DNA of 64,000 nt from Porphyridium purpureum (taxonomy: Eukaryota; Rhodophyta; Bangiophyceae; Porphyridiales; Porphyridiaceae). The number at the start of each line of letters is the position of its first letter. Positions within the stretch are counted from its first letter, which is position 1. Location: assembly GCA_008690995.1 (NCBI GenBank), contig VRMN01000001.1, forward strand, positions 3,348,001 through 3,412,000, given 5' to 3'. Positions 29,173 to 37,766 of the stretch are shown in pieces. The notes beneath the pieces were generated by a model. That model saw only the letters and a list, made by a program, of their open reading frames with translations. It made no database searches and was not told the DNA's origin. Position numbers and translations under genes: made by a program.

Positions 29173-29517
29173 ATGGGAGAGGACGGGGAAAAGAAGGGGG
29201 AGCGGCAGGCGGCGACAGCCGACCTGGACCGCGTGACGGATTATGTAGAGGACCGTGAACTAGACGCGGACAGGTTCGCATCGGTGCAGAAATCGATGGA
29301 CGCCATGTTCGGCAGCAGCGCCGCGGCCGCGGCGTCGCGCAAGAGTAAAGGTAGCAAGGCCCAGGAAGGGAAGGAGCTGCATGCGTTGAAGGTCGCGCCC
29401 GAGCACATAAAGCTAGTCATGGAACACCTCGAGCTCGATGAGCCGGCGGCCGAGCTGGCGCTTAAGCGCCATGGCGGCGACGTGCGCGCGACGCTGCACA
29501 GCTTACTTTCGATGTAG
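29173..29517 (+). CDS. HYPK: HYPK-like NatA-associated UBA protein
   Basis: Small protein of 114 residues resembling huntingtin-interacting protein K, a ribosome-associated regulator of the N-terminal acetyltransferase NatA. Visible features: the conserved ADLDRVTDYVEDREL segment (about 20-34), a charged helix with the KSMDAMF block, a Lys-rich linker, and a C-terminal UBA-like three-helix domain (about 72-114; VAPEHIKLVMEHLELDEPAAELALKRHGGDVRATL). Human HYPK is about 120-130 residues, so the length fits. The ATG at 29173 is the first in frame. The stop lies 64 bases from the convergent stop of the ARM-repeat gene. Confidence 0.87.
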   Translation: MGEDGEKKGERQAATADLDRVTDYVEDRELDADRFASVQKSMDAMFGSSAAAAASRKSKGSKAQEGKELHALKVAPEHIKLVMEHLELDEPAAELALKRHGGDVRATLHSLLSM

Positions 29518-29581
29518 GAGCGTGTAGACGACATAAAATCACGGCAAAAGCGCGAGTGCGTCTCCATTCTGTGTATTGATA

Positions 29582-31912
29582 CTAATATCTCTTGCTGCCG
29601 GAGCGCGAGCGTGAAGAAGCGTCACCCGATGCCGCGCCAGTGCCACTGTAGCTGCTTGATTGCTTCGAAAATGCACGAGTGATGAATGAAGACTTACTCT
29701 TCTGCATTTTGGCAAACTGCGCCTGGCTCATTCGCTCGATCAGAATTCGCGCTTGCTGTGCCAGTTCGGGATCGTCTTGGAAACGCCGCAAAATACCGTC
29801 AAGATGGTCTTCGAGCCGCTGCCCCAGCAAATCTTTCGCGTACGAGTCGGTCAAATTCACAAGCGCCGCGCAGCCGTGCATTTGAATGCCATGAATCTCT
29901 GGGAAACTGATAAGCGTTGAAATGAGGGTATCGGCCATGACCGAGCGAACTGCCGACTTTTTGGATTCACGCACCTGAAACGCGAGGTTTCGGAACACGC
30001 GGCAGCCCGTCTCCTGGACGCTTGAGTTCAGATGGTGTAGTTTCATCACTCCCGCCACAGTTTCTACGCATCCGCATTCGACCGCAAGTTTTTCATTTCT
30101 GGGGCTCAAATACAAACAGTTGCTGAGTGCAAGCAGCGCGTTCAGCGTTGGCAGCGGCTCAATTTGCAGTCGCACAATACACATCTTGATGACTTCAACG
30201 GCACGACAGCGCGCCATGCGGTCGCGGTTGTCCTTGGTAAACGCCAGGTAGCGCAACGTGATGCATCCTTCCGCGAGCAGCGTGATCTGCGAATCAAATT
30301 GGCGCATCGCTGCCGCAATGACTTCGATACCGCCCATCTCACCAATATGTTGCTGCATCGGCGCGCTATCGCACGACAGTACACAAAGCGTGCGAATCGC
30401 TTGCTCCATGAACTGCATGAGTAGCCGCAATTCAACCGCCTGGTCGGCAAAACCGCCCTTGACCGCGACCATCTCCATATTATGGATGATCGGTGCCACC
30501 CCTCCTGCCTGCACCACATCTGACTTGCAATCTGTGTTTTCTAGCGCGTGGTGCTCGATCACTGCCATGCAATTGTTTTGAAAACCGACAATCGACCGAA
30601 CGGAGGACGCTGACGCCGTGCTTGATTGCTCCAAACGCCACCGCTTCATTACATCCACCAGTAGGCCCATAACACCTTTTTCGGAGAACTGTGACTCGAT
30701 TTCGCGGGTCAGGGGATGATACGACGGATGGGGTCCGGGCTCGTCAGTGGCCCCATCTAGGGCGGACTCCGCAAATCCTTCGCTGTTATTTTCATCTCCC
30801 TTTGTGCCTTTCGTGATACCTCGTTCTTCGCTTGCGCGCAAAGAGCACATCACGAGCGACCCAATGAAAAAAACCACAGCCTCTGCCATGGAGTACGAAT
30901 CTGCGAAAGAGTGTGCTGCTGATACGGCCAATGCAATGGCCCCGTCTCGCACGATTTCTAGAATTCGTTCATTCTCGGCCCGTACCGAGTCAAACACGGT
31001 CCCGAGAAGCTTCAAGCCAGCGACTTGCGTTGTTTCGTCCAGCCGATGCGTTGACATGGCGAGAACTACGAGAGCCGGGCCGTCGCCACGAATAAATTGC
31101 GTTGCGCTGGCCACGCTATGCTCACAAATGGAGCGCAGGTTTGAAATGCAGCGCTGTTGAACGTGCAAGGTCTTTGCGCCTACATCACTCTGCATGGCAT
31201 CTACGGCAACTCCGACCAGTCCGTCCGAGGGCGTCGCGGACGGGCTCAATGTCGCGGGTGAGCTGCGAGACGTTGTTCGCTGCGCGGCCGGAGGACTGGT
31301 GCCAAACGCCTCATTTGCGTCTGCATCTGATCTTATGCGCTGAGCACTAGACTGCGTACGCCAAAGCGGGATTTGCGCCGGCCTCTGTTGCGGTTGGAGC
31401 GCGTCGCCCTTGTTCAGGAGACCACTGGAATAAGCTTCGGATGCCGCGGACTGGACGGAGCGTACGGAATCTGCATGCTGTGCTGCAAATCTGACGCCCT
31501 GTGGAGACTTATCCGCATTTTTGAGGGTCACATCGTTCAAATTGAGCAAGCTGTCCACAGAGTCGGTGACGCCAGGGTTGCGCGGGTTCGAAGATGCAGC
31601 TGCAGCTGCGGCGGCGGCGGCGGGAGCATGTTGCACCACCAGACTACTCAAAGACACGGGTCCTCGCGGTGGCGAGCGCACATGATTAGCGGCAGCATTT
31701 GCATGACTGCTTGTCCGTCCGGGAGGCGACGTCGGCCCGGACGACGTCTTTCTTGTCGACATGCCACTGGGCGGCTTGGCGCCGTGTCGGGAAGGCTGCT
31801 GCGGCGGCGACTGGACACCCGCTGTTGCATCATGCACCCTACGCCCGTTTATCGGGGCATGCAGCAGCTGTCCCGCAAAGTCGTCGTTGTCGTTGCCGTC
31901 TTGAATCTCCAT
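29582..31912 (-). CDS. Armadillo-repeat protein
   Basis: Protein of 776 residues. The first about 240 residues are Ser/Pro/Ala-rich and disordered, with an Ala run near 100 and Arg/Ser-rich motifs that may be phosphorylated. From about 245 to 740 there are armadillo-like helical repeats: GPALVVLAMSTHRLDETTQVAGLKLLG, GGVAPIIHNMEMV, GGIEVIAAAMRQFDSQITLLAEGCITLRYLA, CGCVETVAGVMKLHHLNSSVQETGCRVFRNLA and MHGCAALVNLT. Each follows the ARM pattern of a Gly-Ile/Val start and a conserved Asn/Leu helix end. ARM solenoids bind proteins; the partner here is unknown and I do not recognise an orthologue. The extreme C-terminus is Ser/Arg-rich. It diverges from the AlkB-like gene across 336 bases. Confidence 0.7.
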   Translation of the reverse strand: MEIQDGNDNDDFAGQLLHAPINGRRVHDATAGVQSPPQQPSRHGAKPPSGMSTRKTSSGPTSPPGRTSSHANAAANHVRSPPRGPVSLSSLVVQHAPAAAAAAAAASSNPRNPGVTDSVDSLLNLNDVTLKNADKSPQGVRFAAQHADSVRSVQSAASEAYSSGLLNKGDALQPQQRPAQIPLWRTQSSAQRIRSDADANEAFGTSPPAAQRTTSRSSPATLSPSATPSDGLVGVAVDAMQSDVGAKTLHVQQRCISNLRSICEHSVASATQFIRGDGPALVVLAMSTHRLDETTQVAGLKLLGTVFDSVRAENERILEIVRDGAIALAVSAAHSFADSYSMAEAVVFFIGSLVMCSLRASEERGITKGTKGDENNSEGFAESALDGATDEPGPHPSYHPLTREIESQFSEKGVMGLLVDVMKRWRLEQSSTASASSVRSIVGFQNNCMAVIEHHALENTDCKSDVVQAGGVAPIIHNMEMVAVKGGFADQAVELRLLMQFMEQAIRTLCVLSCDSAPMQQHIGEMGGIEVIAAAMRQFDSQITLLAEGCITLRYLAFTKDNRDRMARCRAVEVIKMCIVRLQIEPLPTLNALLALSNCLYLSPRNEKLAVECGCVETVAGVMKLHHLNSSVQETGCRVFRNLAFQVRESKKSAVRSVMADTLISTLISFPEIHGIQMHGCAALVNLTDSYAKDLLGQRLEDHLDGILRRFQDDPELAQQARILIERMSQAQFAKMQKSKSSFITRAFSKQSSSYSGTGAASGDASSRSRSGSKRY

Positions 31913-31985
31913 GCTTCGCGCTCGCAGCCATGTCCCTCACCGCACCCCGTGGCTCGCGCTCAGCAGCACTGCGCACTGACACAAG

Positions 31986-32053
31986 AATGCTGCATTCCAT
32001 ACCAATTATGCATTCCAAACCCAGGTTCGGTGATGGCATTTTAATGCAGCATT
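31986..32053. repeat. Two AATGC(T/A)GCATT palindromes
   Basis: AATGCTGCATT (31986-31996) and AATGCAGCATT (32043-32053) are each perfect odd-centred palindromes and reverse complements of each other. They sit in the divergent space between the ARM-repeat gene and the AlkB-like gene, just before a GTAC cluster. This would suit a dimeric DNA-binding protein. Confidence 0.45.
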
Positions 32054-32064
32054 TCAATGACCGC

Positions 32065-32095
32065 GTGTACACTTTAGGTGTACTTGGGTGTACAC
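32065..32095. promoter_or_regulatory. Triple GTGTAC cluster between ARM and AlkB-like genes
   Basis: GTGTACAC (32065), GGTGTAC (32077) and GTGTACAC (32088) with GTAC cores 13 and 10 bases apart. The first and third are palindromes. The cluster sits 154 bases upstream of the AlkB-like ATG and 153 bases upstream of the ARM gene ATG, almost exactly midway, which suits a shared promoter. Confidence 0.45.
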
Positions 32096-32248
32096 GGGTC
32101 AGTATGATGAAAAATGGCCAGTTTGGGTGGGTACAGCTTGATTATGTTTCCAGGCGGTTGAAAGTTGAAGCCGGACAACGTTTTTAGCGTTTGTCAAGGT
32201 TGATGGTGCGTAAAGGAGGCAGAAAGGAAAGAAGGGGATCCTCAACGC

Positions 32249-33370
32249 ATGCGAACGATGGGAACGATGGATGAGGGAACGGCCGCGAAGAATGAGACTG
32301 ACAGTGGTGCGGCTGATGGCGTTACCCCGCGAGGAGACGTGAGAGAAACTACGGCGAAGAAGGAACGGGCTCGACACCGGCAGAAGAACCGACGCCGCAG
32401 TAGCAACGCCACACCAAACGCGGGCCACAATGGTGAGCACGCGCACTCGCGTGCGCTAAATCAAGCTGCGGAGAAGGCCAGGGCTCATGAGAACCAGGGA
32501 ACGGAGCGTGGGAGGAAGAGTCAGGCAGCGGAAGTGGCCCCAGACGCGGCGCTGCCAGAAAAAGTGCCAGACGATCCGCGGAAGATCGCAGGCGCTCCGT
32601 TGGGCAAGGCGCAGCTCGCTGCCATGGGCAAAGGAGTGCAGTACGGGCGCAACACAGAGAACTTTGATCCCGCATCGACTCTTGTCCGCCCGTCGATGCG
32701 CATTTTGGTAGGCAGCCCCTCGGCTGAAAAATACGATCGCCCGATCAAGCACGACGATGTGGTCATTGTACCCGAGTTCTTTTGCGCAGAAAATGACTGG
32801 TCCCTATACTACACACTGATTGAAGAAATGACTGCCGTGCAGACTGGCGCAAGAGAGCAAAAGGGTAGTGAGTGGATCAGCTGGCACGAAGGAGCGCATT
32901 TAATCTGCAAGAACCCCACGGGCAGCAAGACGTTTGCCATGATTCAGGACAGAATGGGCGACTATTTCGGTATTTCAAGGAAGAGCGTGGGCACGCGCTT
33001 CAATTGGTATCGCGACGCATCAGACTGGAAGCCGTTTCACCATGATTCGGCAGCTTTTAATCCACATCGCGCGAAAAACCAGAACTGCACGGTCGGCGTG
33101 TCCTTTGGTGGCGAGCGCGAGCTGGCTTTTTTGCACGCTAAGGACCCCGACATGAAGATCTATTTTCCCCAGAAGAACGGTACTCTGTTTTTCTTTGGCC
33201 GTGACGTAAATATCAACTGGAAGCACGGCGTCAACGCGCTGTCTTACGACGAGCAGCTAGCACAGCTGGGGAAGGGCCGCATCTCCATCATCCTATGGGG
33301 ACTCGCAGCGAATTGCGTTGACGAAGCGGGCTCGCCGCCCATGCTTCCGTACTCAGGACCGCGGAAATGA
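32249..33370 (+). CDS. AlkB-like Fe(II)/2-oxoglutarate dioxygenase
   Basis: Protein of 373 residues. The N-terminal about 140 residues are basic and disordered, with an RHRQKNRRRR-type stretch that may be a nuclear signal. The catalytic double-stranded beta-helix domain covers about 165-365: VVIVPEFFCAEND, a substrate-lid region, the iron-binding H-x-D in FHHDSAAF, a distal His in WKHGVNAL, and the 2-oxoglutarate-binding Arg in GRISIILWG. This is the AlkB/2OG-Fe(II) oxygenase pattern, and the segment NWYRDASDWKPFHHDS is characteristic of a eukaryotic subgroup. The substrate (nucleic acid, RNA or protein) cannot be told. ATG 32249 (MRTMGTMDEG) was used. Confidence 0.82.
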   Translation: MRTMGTMDEGTAAKNETDSGAADGVTPRGDVRETTAKKERARHRQKNRRRSSNATPNAGHNGEHAHSRALNQAAEKARAHENQGTERGRKSQAAEVAPDAALPEKVPDDPRKIAGAPLGKAQLAAMGKGVQYGRNTENFDPASTLVRPSMRILVGSPSAEKYDRPIKHDDVVIVPEFFCAENDWSLYYTLIEEMTAVQTGAREQKGSEWISWHEGAHLICKNPTGSKTFAMIQDRMGDYFGISRKSVGTRFNWYRDASDWKPFHHDSAAFNPHRAKNQNCTVGVSFGGERELAFLHAKDPDMKIYFPQKNGTLFFFGRDVNINWKHGVNALSYDEQLAQLGKGRISIILWGLAANCVDEAGSPPMLPYSGPRK

Positions 33371-34096
33371 GCCGGTCACACGTTGAGTTTTACCACGTGT
33401 ATGGTCTTTCTGCCCGTATGCTCCCCATACATCGCCACCAAGCGCGATCTTTGCGTCGTTGATTCGGAGTCATGCAGCGAGCTTACGCTCTTGCGCAGGC
33501 TCGATCAAGCACCTGCACCCCGATGCGACGTCGCGCGTCCGCGTACGTGTGTCAAGAACTCGCGTCGCACTCTGTATGAAAATAGGCTAGTTTAATAGGA
33601 AGTGAGAGGTACACTCCGTGCGCACCCACGTGTACAGTTCCTTCTGCGCGCGATGACGTTGTGAGGTGGCTCCGAGTCAGACCATCCACGTCAAGGCACG
33701 GAGCGCGCTCCTGTCGTTGTTGCACAACGCGCGTGCGAAATTCATTCGGGCCATGTGAACACGAAGGTGTGCGTGACATGCCAGTGTGATGTCCGCGTCG
33801 ACCTTCTGACTGGGCTCGTTCCTGGCCCTGGTCTCGCCACGACATTGACCAGGTGCAGATGTGTTTCCCCGAACCTAGCATGTCTGCTCATCTCAGGGAC
33901 CGATCAAATATTGACACATGGCTCGACTGTGGAGACGCTAGCTACACGCTTGGACACGCAGGCATGGACATAACGACGCTGACCGTGTCCGACGGATTCT
34001 ATCTTTCTTCGTACCACCTGCTGCGTGTGCATGCGTTCGGATTGCAGGCAAGCATATAAATGGACCTGAGGAGCACGACGGCCCAGGAAGCATTGG
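33371..34096. promoter_or_regulatory. Intergenic region (0.7 kb) with paired GTAC elements
   Basis: No convincing gene is seen between the AlkB-like stop and the orphan gene. GTACACT (33609-33615) and GTACAGT (33632-33638) are 23 bases apart in the same orientation, about 460-490 bases upstream of the next start. Short open frames here lack domains. Confidence 0.4.
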
Positions 34097-35023
34097 ATGC
34101 TCGTCAGTAAAACGCACCAGGCAGCATTGAGATTTGGAAAGGAGCAGCGGAGACGAGAGCGAGCAGACCTTGTGGAAGTGGTACCCGGCACCATGCAGGC
34201 CATAATGTCGATGAACATGCAGCCCGGACCACATTTCCTCAGTACACCGGCGGAGGAATTGGCGGACGGCACGCAGACCCCCGACTTTGAGTCCGGCTTT
34301 CTCACAGTTCCAGCGTTAAAGGGAACTCTGCAAGGCATCAACAGCATTCACGCGGACCATGTGAATGCGGCGGAGGAGGACGACTACGCGCTCGAGACTT
34401 TTGAGGAGTTTCAAGTGACTGACCCCTCGCCCGACGACTCGCCGCTCAGTTTCGAGCATCTTGCAAACGACGCAAGGCGTGAACCGTGCTCTGTTGATGG
34501 AGGGACACTGTTTTCGCGTTTGCCCCGCACGTGGGATCAGACAGGCTTTGAGCAACAGCGCAACACTTTTGGTACCGCGCGAACGTTCCGTAAAACCAGT
34601 GGTCGACTCGCTGACATCGATGCTCTGCACGGTCACTGTCCTACCCGGGTACCGGTTTCGTGGTGCGAGGAGCCCGAACCGGTTGTGCTTGATCATGCTG
34701 AGGCGGAGGAGGAAGACATGGCTTTTGGGCAGCAAACGCAGACCGACTCCGTACCTGAGAGGAACACACTCGAGCACTGCTCTGGAGGAGCAAAGCTCAG
34801 ATCTCCGGAAGAGTTCGCGTACGAGTTGGTGCAGCCGCATCACACTGCGTCCCATCCGGTGGTGACGAAGAAGGCCCTCACAGAGCCTGTCACATCGGAC
34901 GACCTAGAGCTGAAGAAGGCGGAGAGCAACAGAAAGAAACTTGGCGAGAAGGTCAAGGATATACTCGCGCACAGCACACTTTCCCCACGTGGCCGCAAAA
35001 TGCGAGCCAGTTTGCTGGCCTGA
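34097..35023 (+). CDS. Hypothetical acidic protein
   Basis: Open frame of 308 codons with no recognised domain. It is acidic in its centre (ETFEEFQVTDPSPDDSP, then EEEDMAFG), has several Ser/Thr-Pro sites and ends with a Lys-rich helix (LKKAESNRKKLGEKVKDIL). No signal peptide or membrane segment is seen. The start could be 34097 or the ATG at 34193 (MQAIMSMNM). Open length, lack of internal stops, upstream GTAC elements and the coherent composition suggest it is real, but conservation could not be tested. Confidence 0.5.
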   Translation: MLVSKTHQAALRFGKEQRRRERADLVEVVPGTMQAIMSMNMQPGPHFLSTPAEELADGTQTPDFESGFLTVPALKGTLQGINSIHADHVNAAEEDDYALETFEEFQVTDPSPDDSPLSFEHLANDARREPCSVDGGTLFSRLPRTWDQTGFEQQRNTFGTARTFRKTSGRLADIDALHGHCPTRVPVSWCEEPEPVVLDHAEAEEEDMAFGQQTQTDSVPERNTLEHCSGGAKLRSPEEFAYELVQPHHTASHPVVTKKALTEPVTSDDLELKKAESNRKKLGEKVKDILAHSTLSPRGRKMRASLLA

Positions 35024-35465
35024 ATGTCGGAAACGATTTTGAAGACGCTGCCCGGATTGTGAACATAAAACCGTAGATACTGCTGACTAAAATTATGATT
35101 TTAACTGACTGAAGGCTTGACCACGCAAGCTCTGTGACTGCGACTGCCTTGATTTCTGTCGTGAGGGCAGTGAAATGCGGGCGACCGCAGCGGCAAATCC
35201 TTGAGCACTTGACGTCCCTAACGCGCATTCTCGTAAATAAAAAAGGCGTCACGACGTGGTACCAATCCTACACGATTAGCGGCACTTCATAGCTGCGCAT
35301 CTCGTTGTGTCACTCGTGGAATGAATATTTCCTTTTCTCGGTACGAGAAGACATGTGTAAGTGCGCTTCCAAACATCGTAGGGCTCGCGCGGAACCTATC
35401 AGAACACCCTTGGTGCATGCATGCCTTGCTCTTTACTTCCCGAGGACACACCTCCTCGCACTCTC
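35024..35465. other. Convergent intergenic region, nothing seen
   Basis: Lies between the stops of the orphan gene and SppA. It is relatively A/T-rich (for example AATAAAAAAGG near 35237) as expected for 3' ends. No gene, RNA or repeat could be supported. Confidence 0.4.
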
Positions 35466-37544
35466 TCATCGCAGAATGGAAGGCAGCAGCTGGCCGAGAA
35501 TGGAGCTCAGCTGAGAAGACACAGCAGAATGACCGCCGATCTCAGATAACAGGGCGTCCAGGCCGTACAACTCTACCGGGGATAGGCCCCAAGGCGAGTC
35601 AAAACCCACATCGCACATGGCCAGCGGCTCACCTCGCAAAATGCTTCGACTACTGCCAACGCTAAGAGGAGTTGATGCGCCCTTGAACAGACCAGACGGT
35701 GCGCGCAGTTCGACTATGCTCATGTCGCGGACGGATTCAAGGTCCAAACGTTGCCTGACAATATCTACCGCCTTCCAAATTCCGCCCAGATGGTCCACGA
35801 GACCACGTTCGAGCGCTTGCGCGCCCGACCACACGCGTCCCTGTGCATACTCATTAAGTTCCTCAAAACCTTTTCCGCGAGAAAGCGCCGCCTTACTTAT
35901 GAAGCTATTGTACGCCCGTTCCGCGCCAGCTCGAAAGTACTCCGCCTCTTCGCGTGTGAAGCTGCGATTGTCCACAAACAGTTCGGCGTACTTACCTCTG
36001 GAAAGATTTTCACGTACAAAGCCGATTTTCTTAAAAAGCTCCTCCAGCGAAAGCTTGGCTGTGACCACGCCAATCGAACCTGTCAATGTGCGCTCTTCTG
36101 CGACAATTTCGTCGCACGCCATTGACAGGTAGTACCCACCGGATGCGGCAACGTCACCCATGCTTGCGATTACCGGCTTTTTCTCACGTAGCTTGCGCAG
36201 CTCGCGCCACATCACGTCGCTTGCCAGGGCAGATCCTCCAGGTGAGTCAACCCGCAAAATGACAGCCTTGACTCTCTTGTCGTTGCGCGCTTGACGCAGG
36301 AGCTCGATCAAAGTCTCACTTCCGACAGAATCACCCTGCAGCGGGCTCGACCCGGATCTTCCGGAATTGATAGCGCCGTTCGCGCGGATCAGGGCCACCA
36401 CATTCTTCCTGCCTGAGCGGCGCACGAGGCCCAGCAATCGCGATGACGTGCGTAGATACTTACGCAGCGCGACGGAGCGAAGCGGGGCCTGAACTTTTGC
36501 TTCATCGTCTTTCCCGCGACCATACTTAAGCTTCAGCTCTTCGATCAGCTCGTCTTCGTACTTCACGTCTGAAACAAGTCCAGCTTCCTTGTAATGCTGC
36601 GAACCTTGTGGGGCGCGGTCGAGAAAATCTGCAACATCCTGTGGCGATAAGTGCGGTTTGGCTTTGCTCACCTCGGAGCAAAAGTGCTGGAACGTGGAGT
36701 CAAGCAGTGATTTGAGAACCATGCGCTGAGCGTCAGACATATCTTTCCTGCCGAGCTGGTCGCCGGCGCTCTTGAACTCGCCAATCCGCTCGACTTGCGG
36801 TTCAATGCCGGCCTTTTCAAGCACGCCTCGCACGAACGAGCCATTCACCGCGAATCCTTTCAGCGCAAAGAATGCTTCCGGAGGGATATAAAGCTTGCTG
36901 GATGAGAGAGACAGGTAGAATTCCTTTTCACCTCCCAATTCAAAGAAGGTGTAAATTTGCTTCCCGCTGGCGCGAAAGTAGTCCATGTGGCGTCGGATTT
37001 CTTGCAGCTTTGCGTAGCCACATCCCAGGGGCGTGATCTTCATGTAAATGGCAGCAATGCGAGGATCGTGCGCTGCGTTTCTGAGCGAGCCACAAACATT
37101 TGCCAGAGTGGTGGGCCGTTCCTGGTTGACAAGCATCTGAACAAACCCGCTGGGTGAGCTACTGTCTGGCAAAGCGCCCCCTACCTCCATGTACAGCACT
37201 GATCCCTTCTTCACCCTTCCGCGCACCTGCAAGAGCATGCGCAGCGCGCGCGAGAAGCGAAAAAATGGCGACGCGTCAATCACCTCGTACTCAAGGCCCG
37301 AACTCGGCGAAAACGGAGTCTTGGTCGATTTTGCGTTCTGTTCCTCAGACGATTCCCTTTGCGAAGCGCTGGTCAGCGTCACACTTTCGCTGTCGGCTGC
37401 CATGCGCGTGCTCACGGCCGTGCGAGGCCATCCTCCACGCGTCACGTCACGGCTCTGACGCCGCATGGTCCCCAATCGGAACGCACAGACCGCTCGCCGC
37501 CCAGCGGGCAGCATTGATCCGGGGTTCACACTTGGCACGAACAT
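35466..37544 (-). CDS. SPPA: Signal peptide peptidase SppA (protease IV), plastid
   Basis: Serine protease of family S49, 692 residues, in plants a light-regulated thylakoid protease. Two tandem S49-type domains are seen. The first (about 165-330) carries the general-base lysine in GEFKSAGDQLGRKDMSD, equivalent to the SYKSA/EYKSA block of E. coli SppA. The second (about 390-600) carries RVDSPGGSALASD and the nucleophile serine in DVAASGGYYLSMACDEI, then LTGSIGVV. Both members of the Ser/Lys dyad are therefore present. The N-terminus MFVPSVNPGSMLPAGRR followed by an Arg-rich stretch suits a plastid transit peptide. A TATA box lies about 82 bases upstream and a GTACAGT about 45 bases before that. 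Confidence 0.93.
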   Translation of the reverse strand: MFVPSVNPGSMLPAGRRAVCAFRLGTMRRQSRDVTRGGWPRTAVSTRMAADSESVTLTSASQRESSEEQNAKSTKTPFSPSSGLEYEVIDASPFFRFSRALRMLLQVRGRVKKGSVLYMEVGGALPDSSSPSGFVQMLVNQERPTTLANVCGSLRNAAHDPRIAAIYMKITPLGCGYAKLQEIRRHMDYFRASGKQIYTFFELGGEKEFYLSLSSSKLYIPPEAFFALKGFAVNGSFVRGVLEKAGIEPQVERIGEFKSAGDQLGRKDMSDAQRMVLKSLLDSTFQHFCSEVSKAKPHLSPQDVADFLDRAPQGSQHYKEAGLVSDVKYEDELIEELKLKYGRGKDDEAKVQAPLRSVALRKYLRTSSRLLGLVRRSGRKNVVALIRANGAINSGRSGSSPLQGDSVGSETLIELLRQARNDKRVKAVILRVDSPGGSALASDVMWRELRKLREKKPVIASMGDVAASGGYYLSMACDEIVAEERTLTGSIGVVTAKLSLEELFKKIGFVRENLSRGKYAELFVDNRSFTREEAEYFRAGAERAYNSFISKAALSRGKGFEELNEYAQGRVWSGAQALERGLVDHLGGIWKAVDIVRQRLDLESVRDMSIVELRAPSGLFKGASTPLSVGSSRSILRGEPLAMCDVGFDSPWGLSPVELYGLDALLSEIGGHSAVSSQLSSILGQLLPSILR

Positions 37545-37625
37545 TATTCCCCGCCTGTCACTCTATCCTTTCCTTCCCTTCTGCGTCACTTCTCTTCCTG
37601 CGGCATCTGCGTAGGCCTCCCCCCG

Positions 37626-37684
37626 CTTTTATATAACACCTTCAAACGTGGAAGCTGATTTTTCACCGCAGAGCACGGTACAGT
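37626..37684 (-). promoter_or_regulatory. SppA core promoter: GTACAGT plus TATATAAAAG
   Basis: Read in the gene direction (minus), a GTACAGT-type element at 37678-37684 is followed 42 bases later by TATATAAAAG (37626-37635), then the SppA ATG at 37544. This is the clearest case in the window of the GTAC element at a fixed place relative to a TATA box. Confidence 0.5.
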
Positions 37685-37766
37685 GCTACTGAACTTCACG
37701 CACGAACTCCGCGTGCTTTGGTTGGTGTTGCGGGGGTTGCACGTGCGGCTTGGGGCTCGACGTCCA

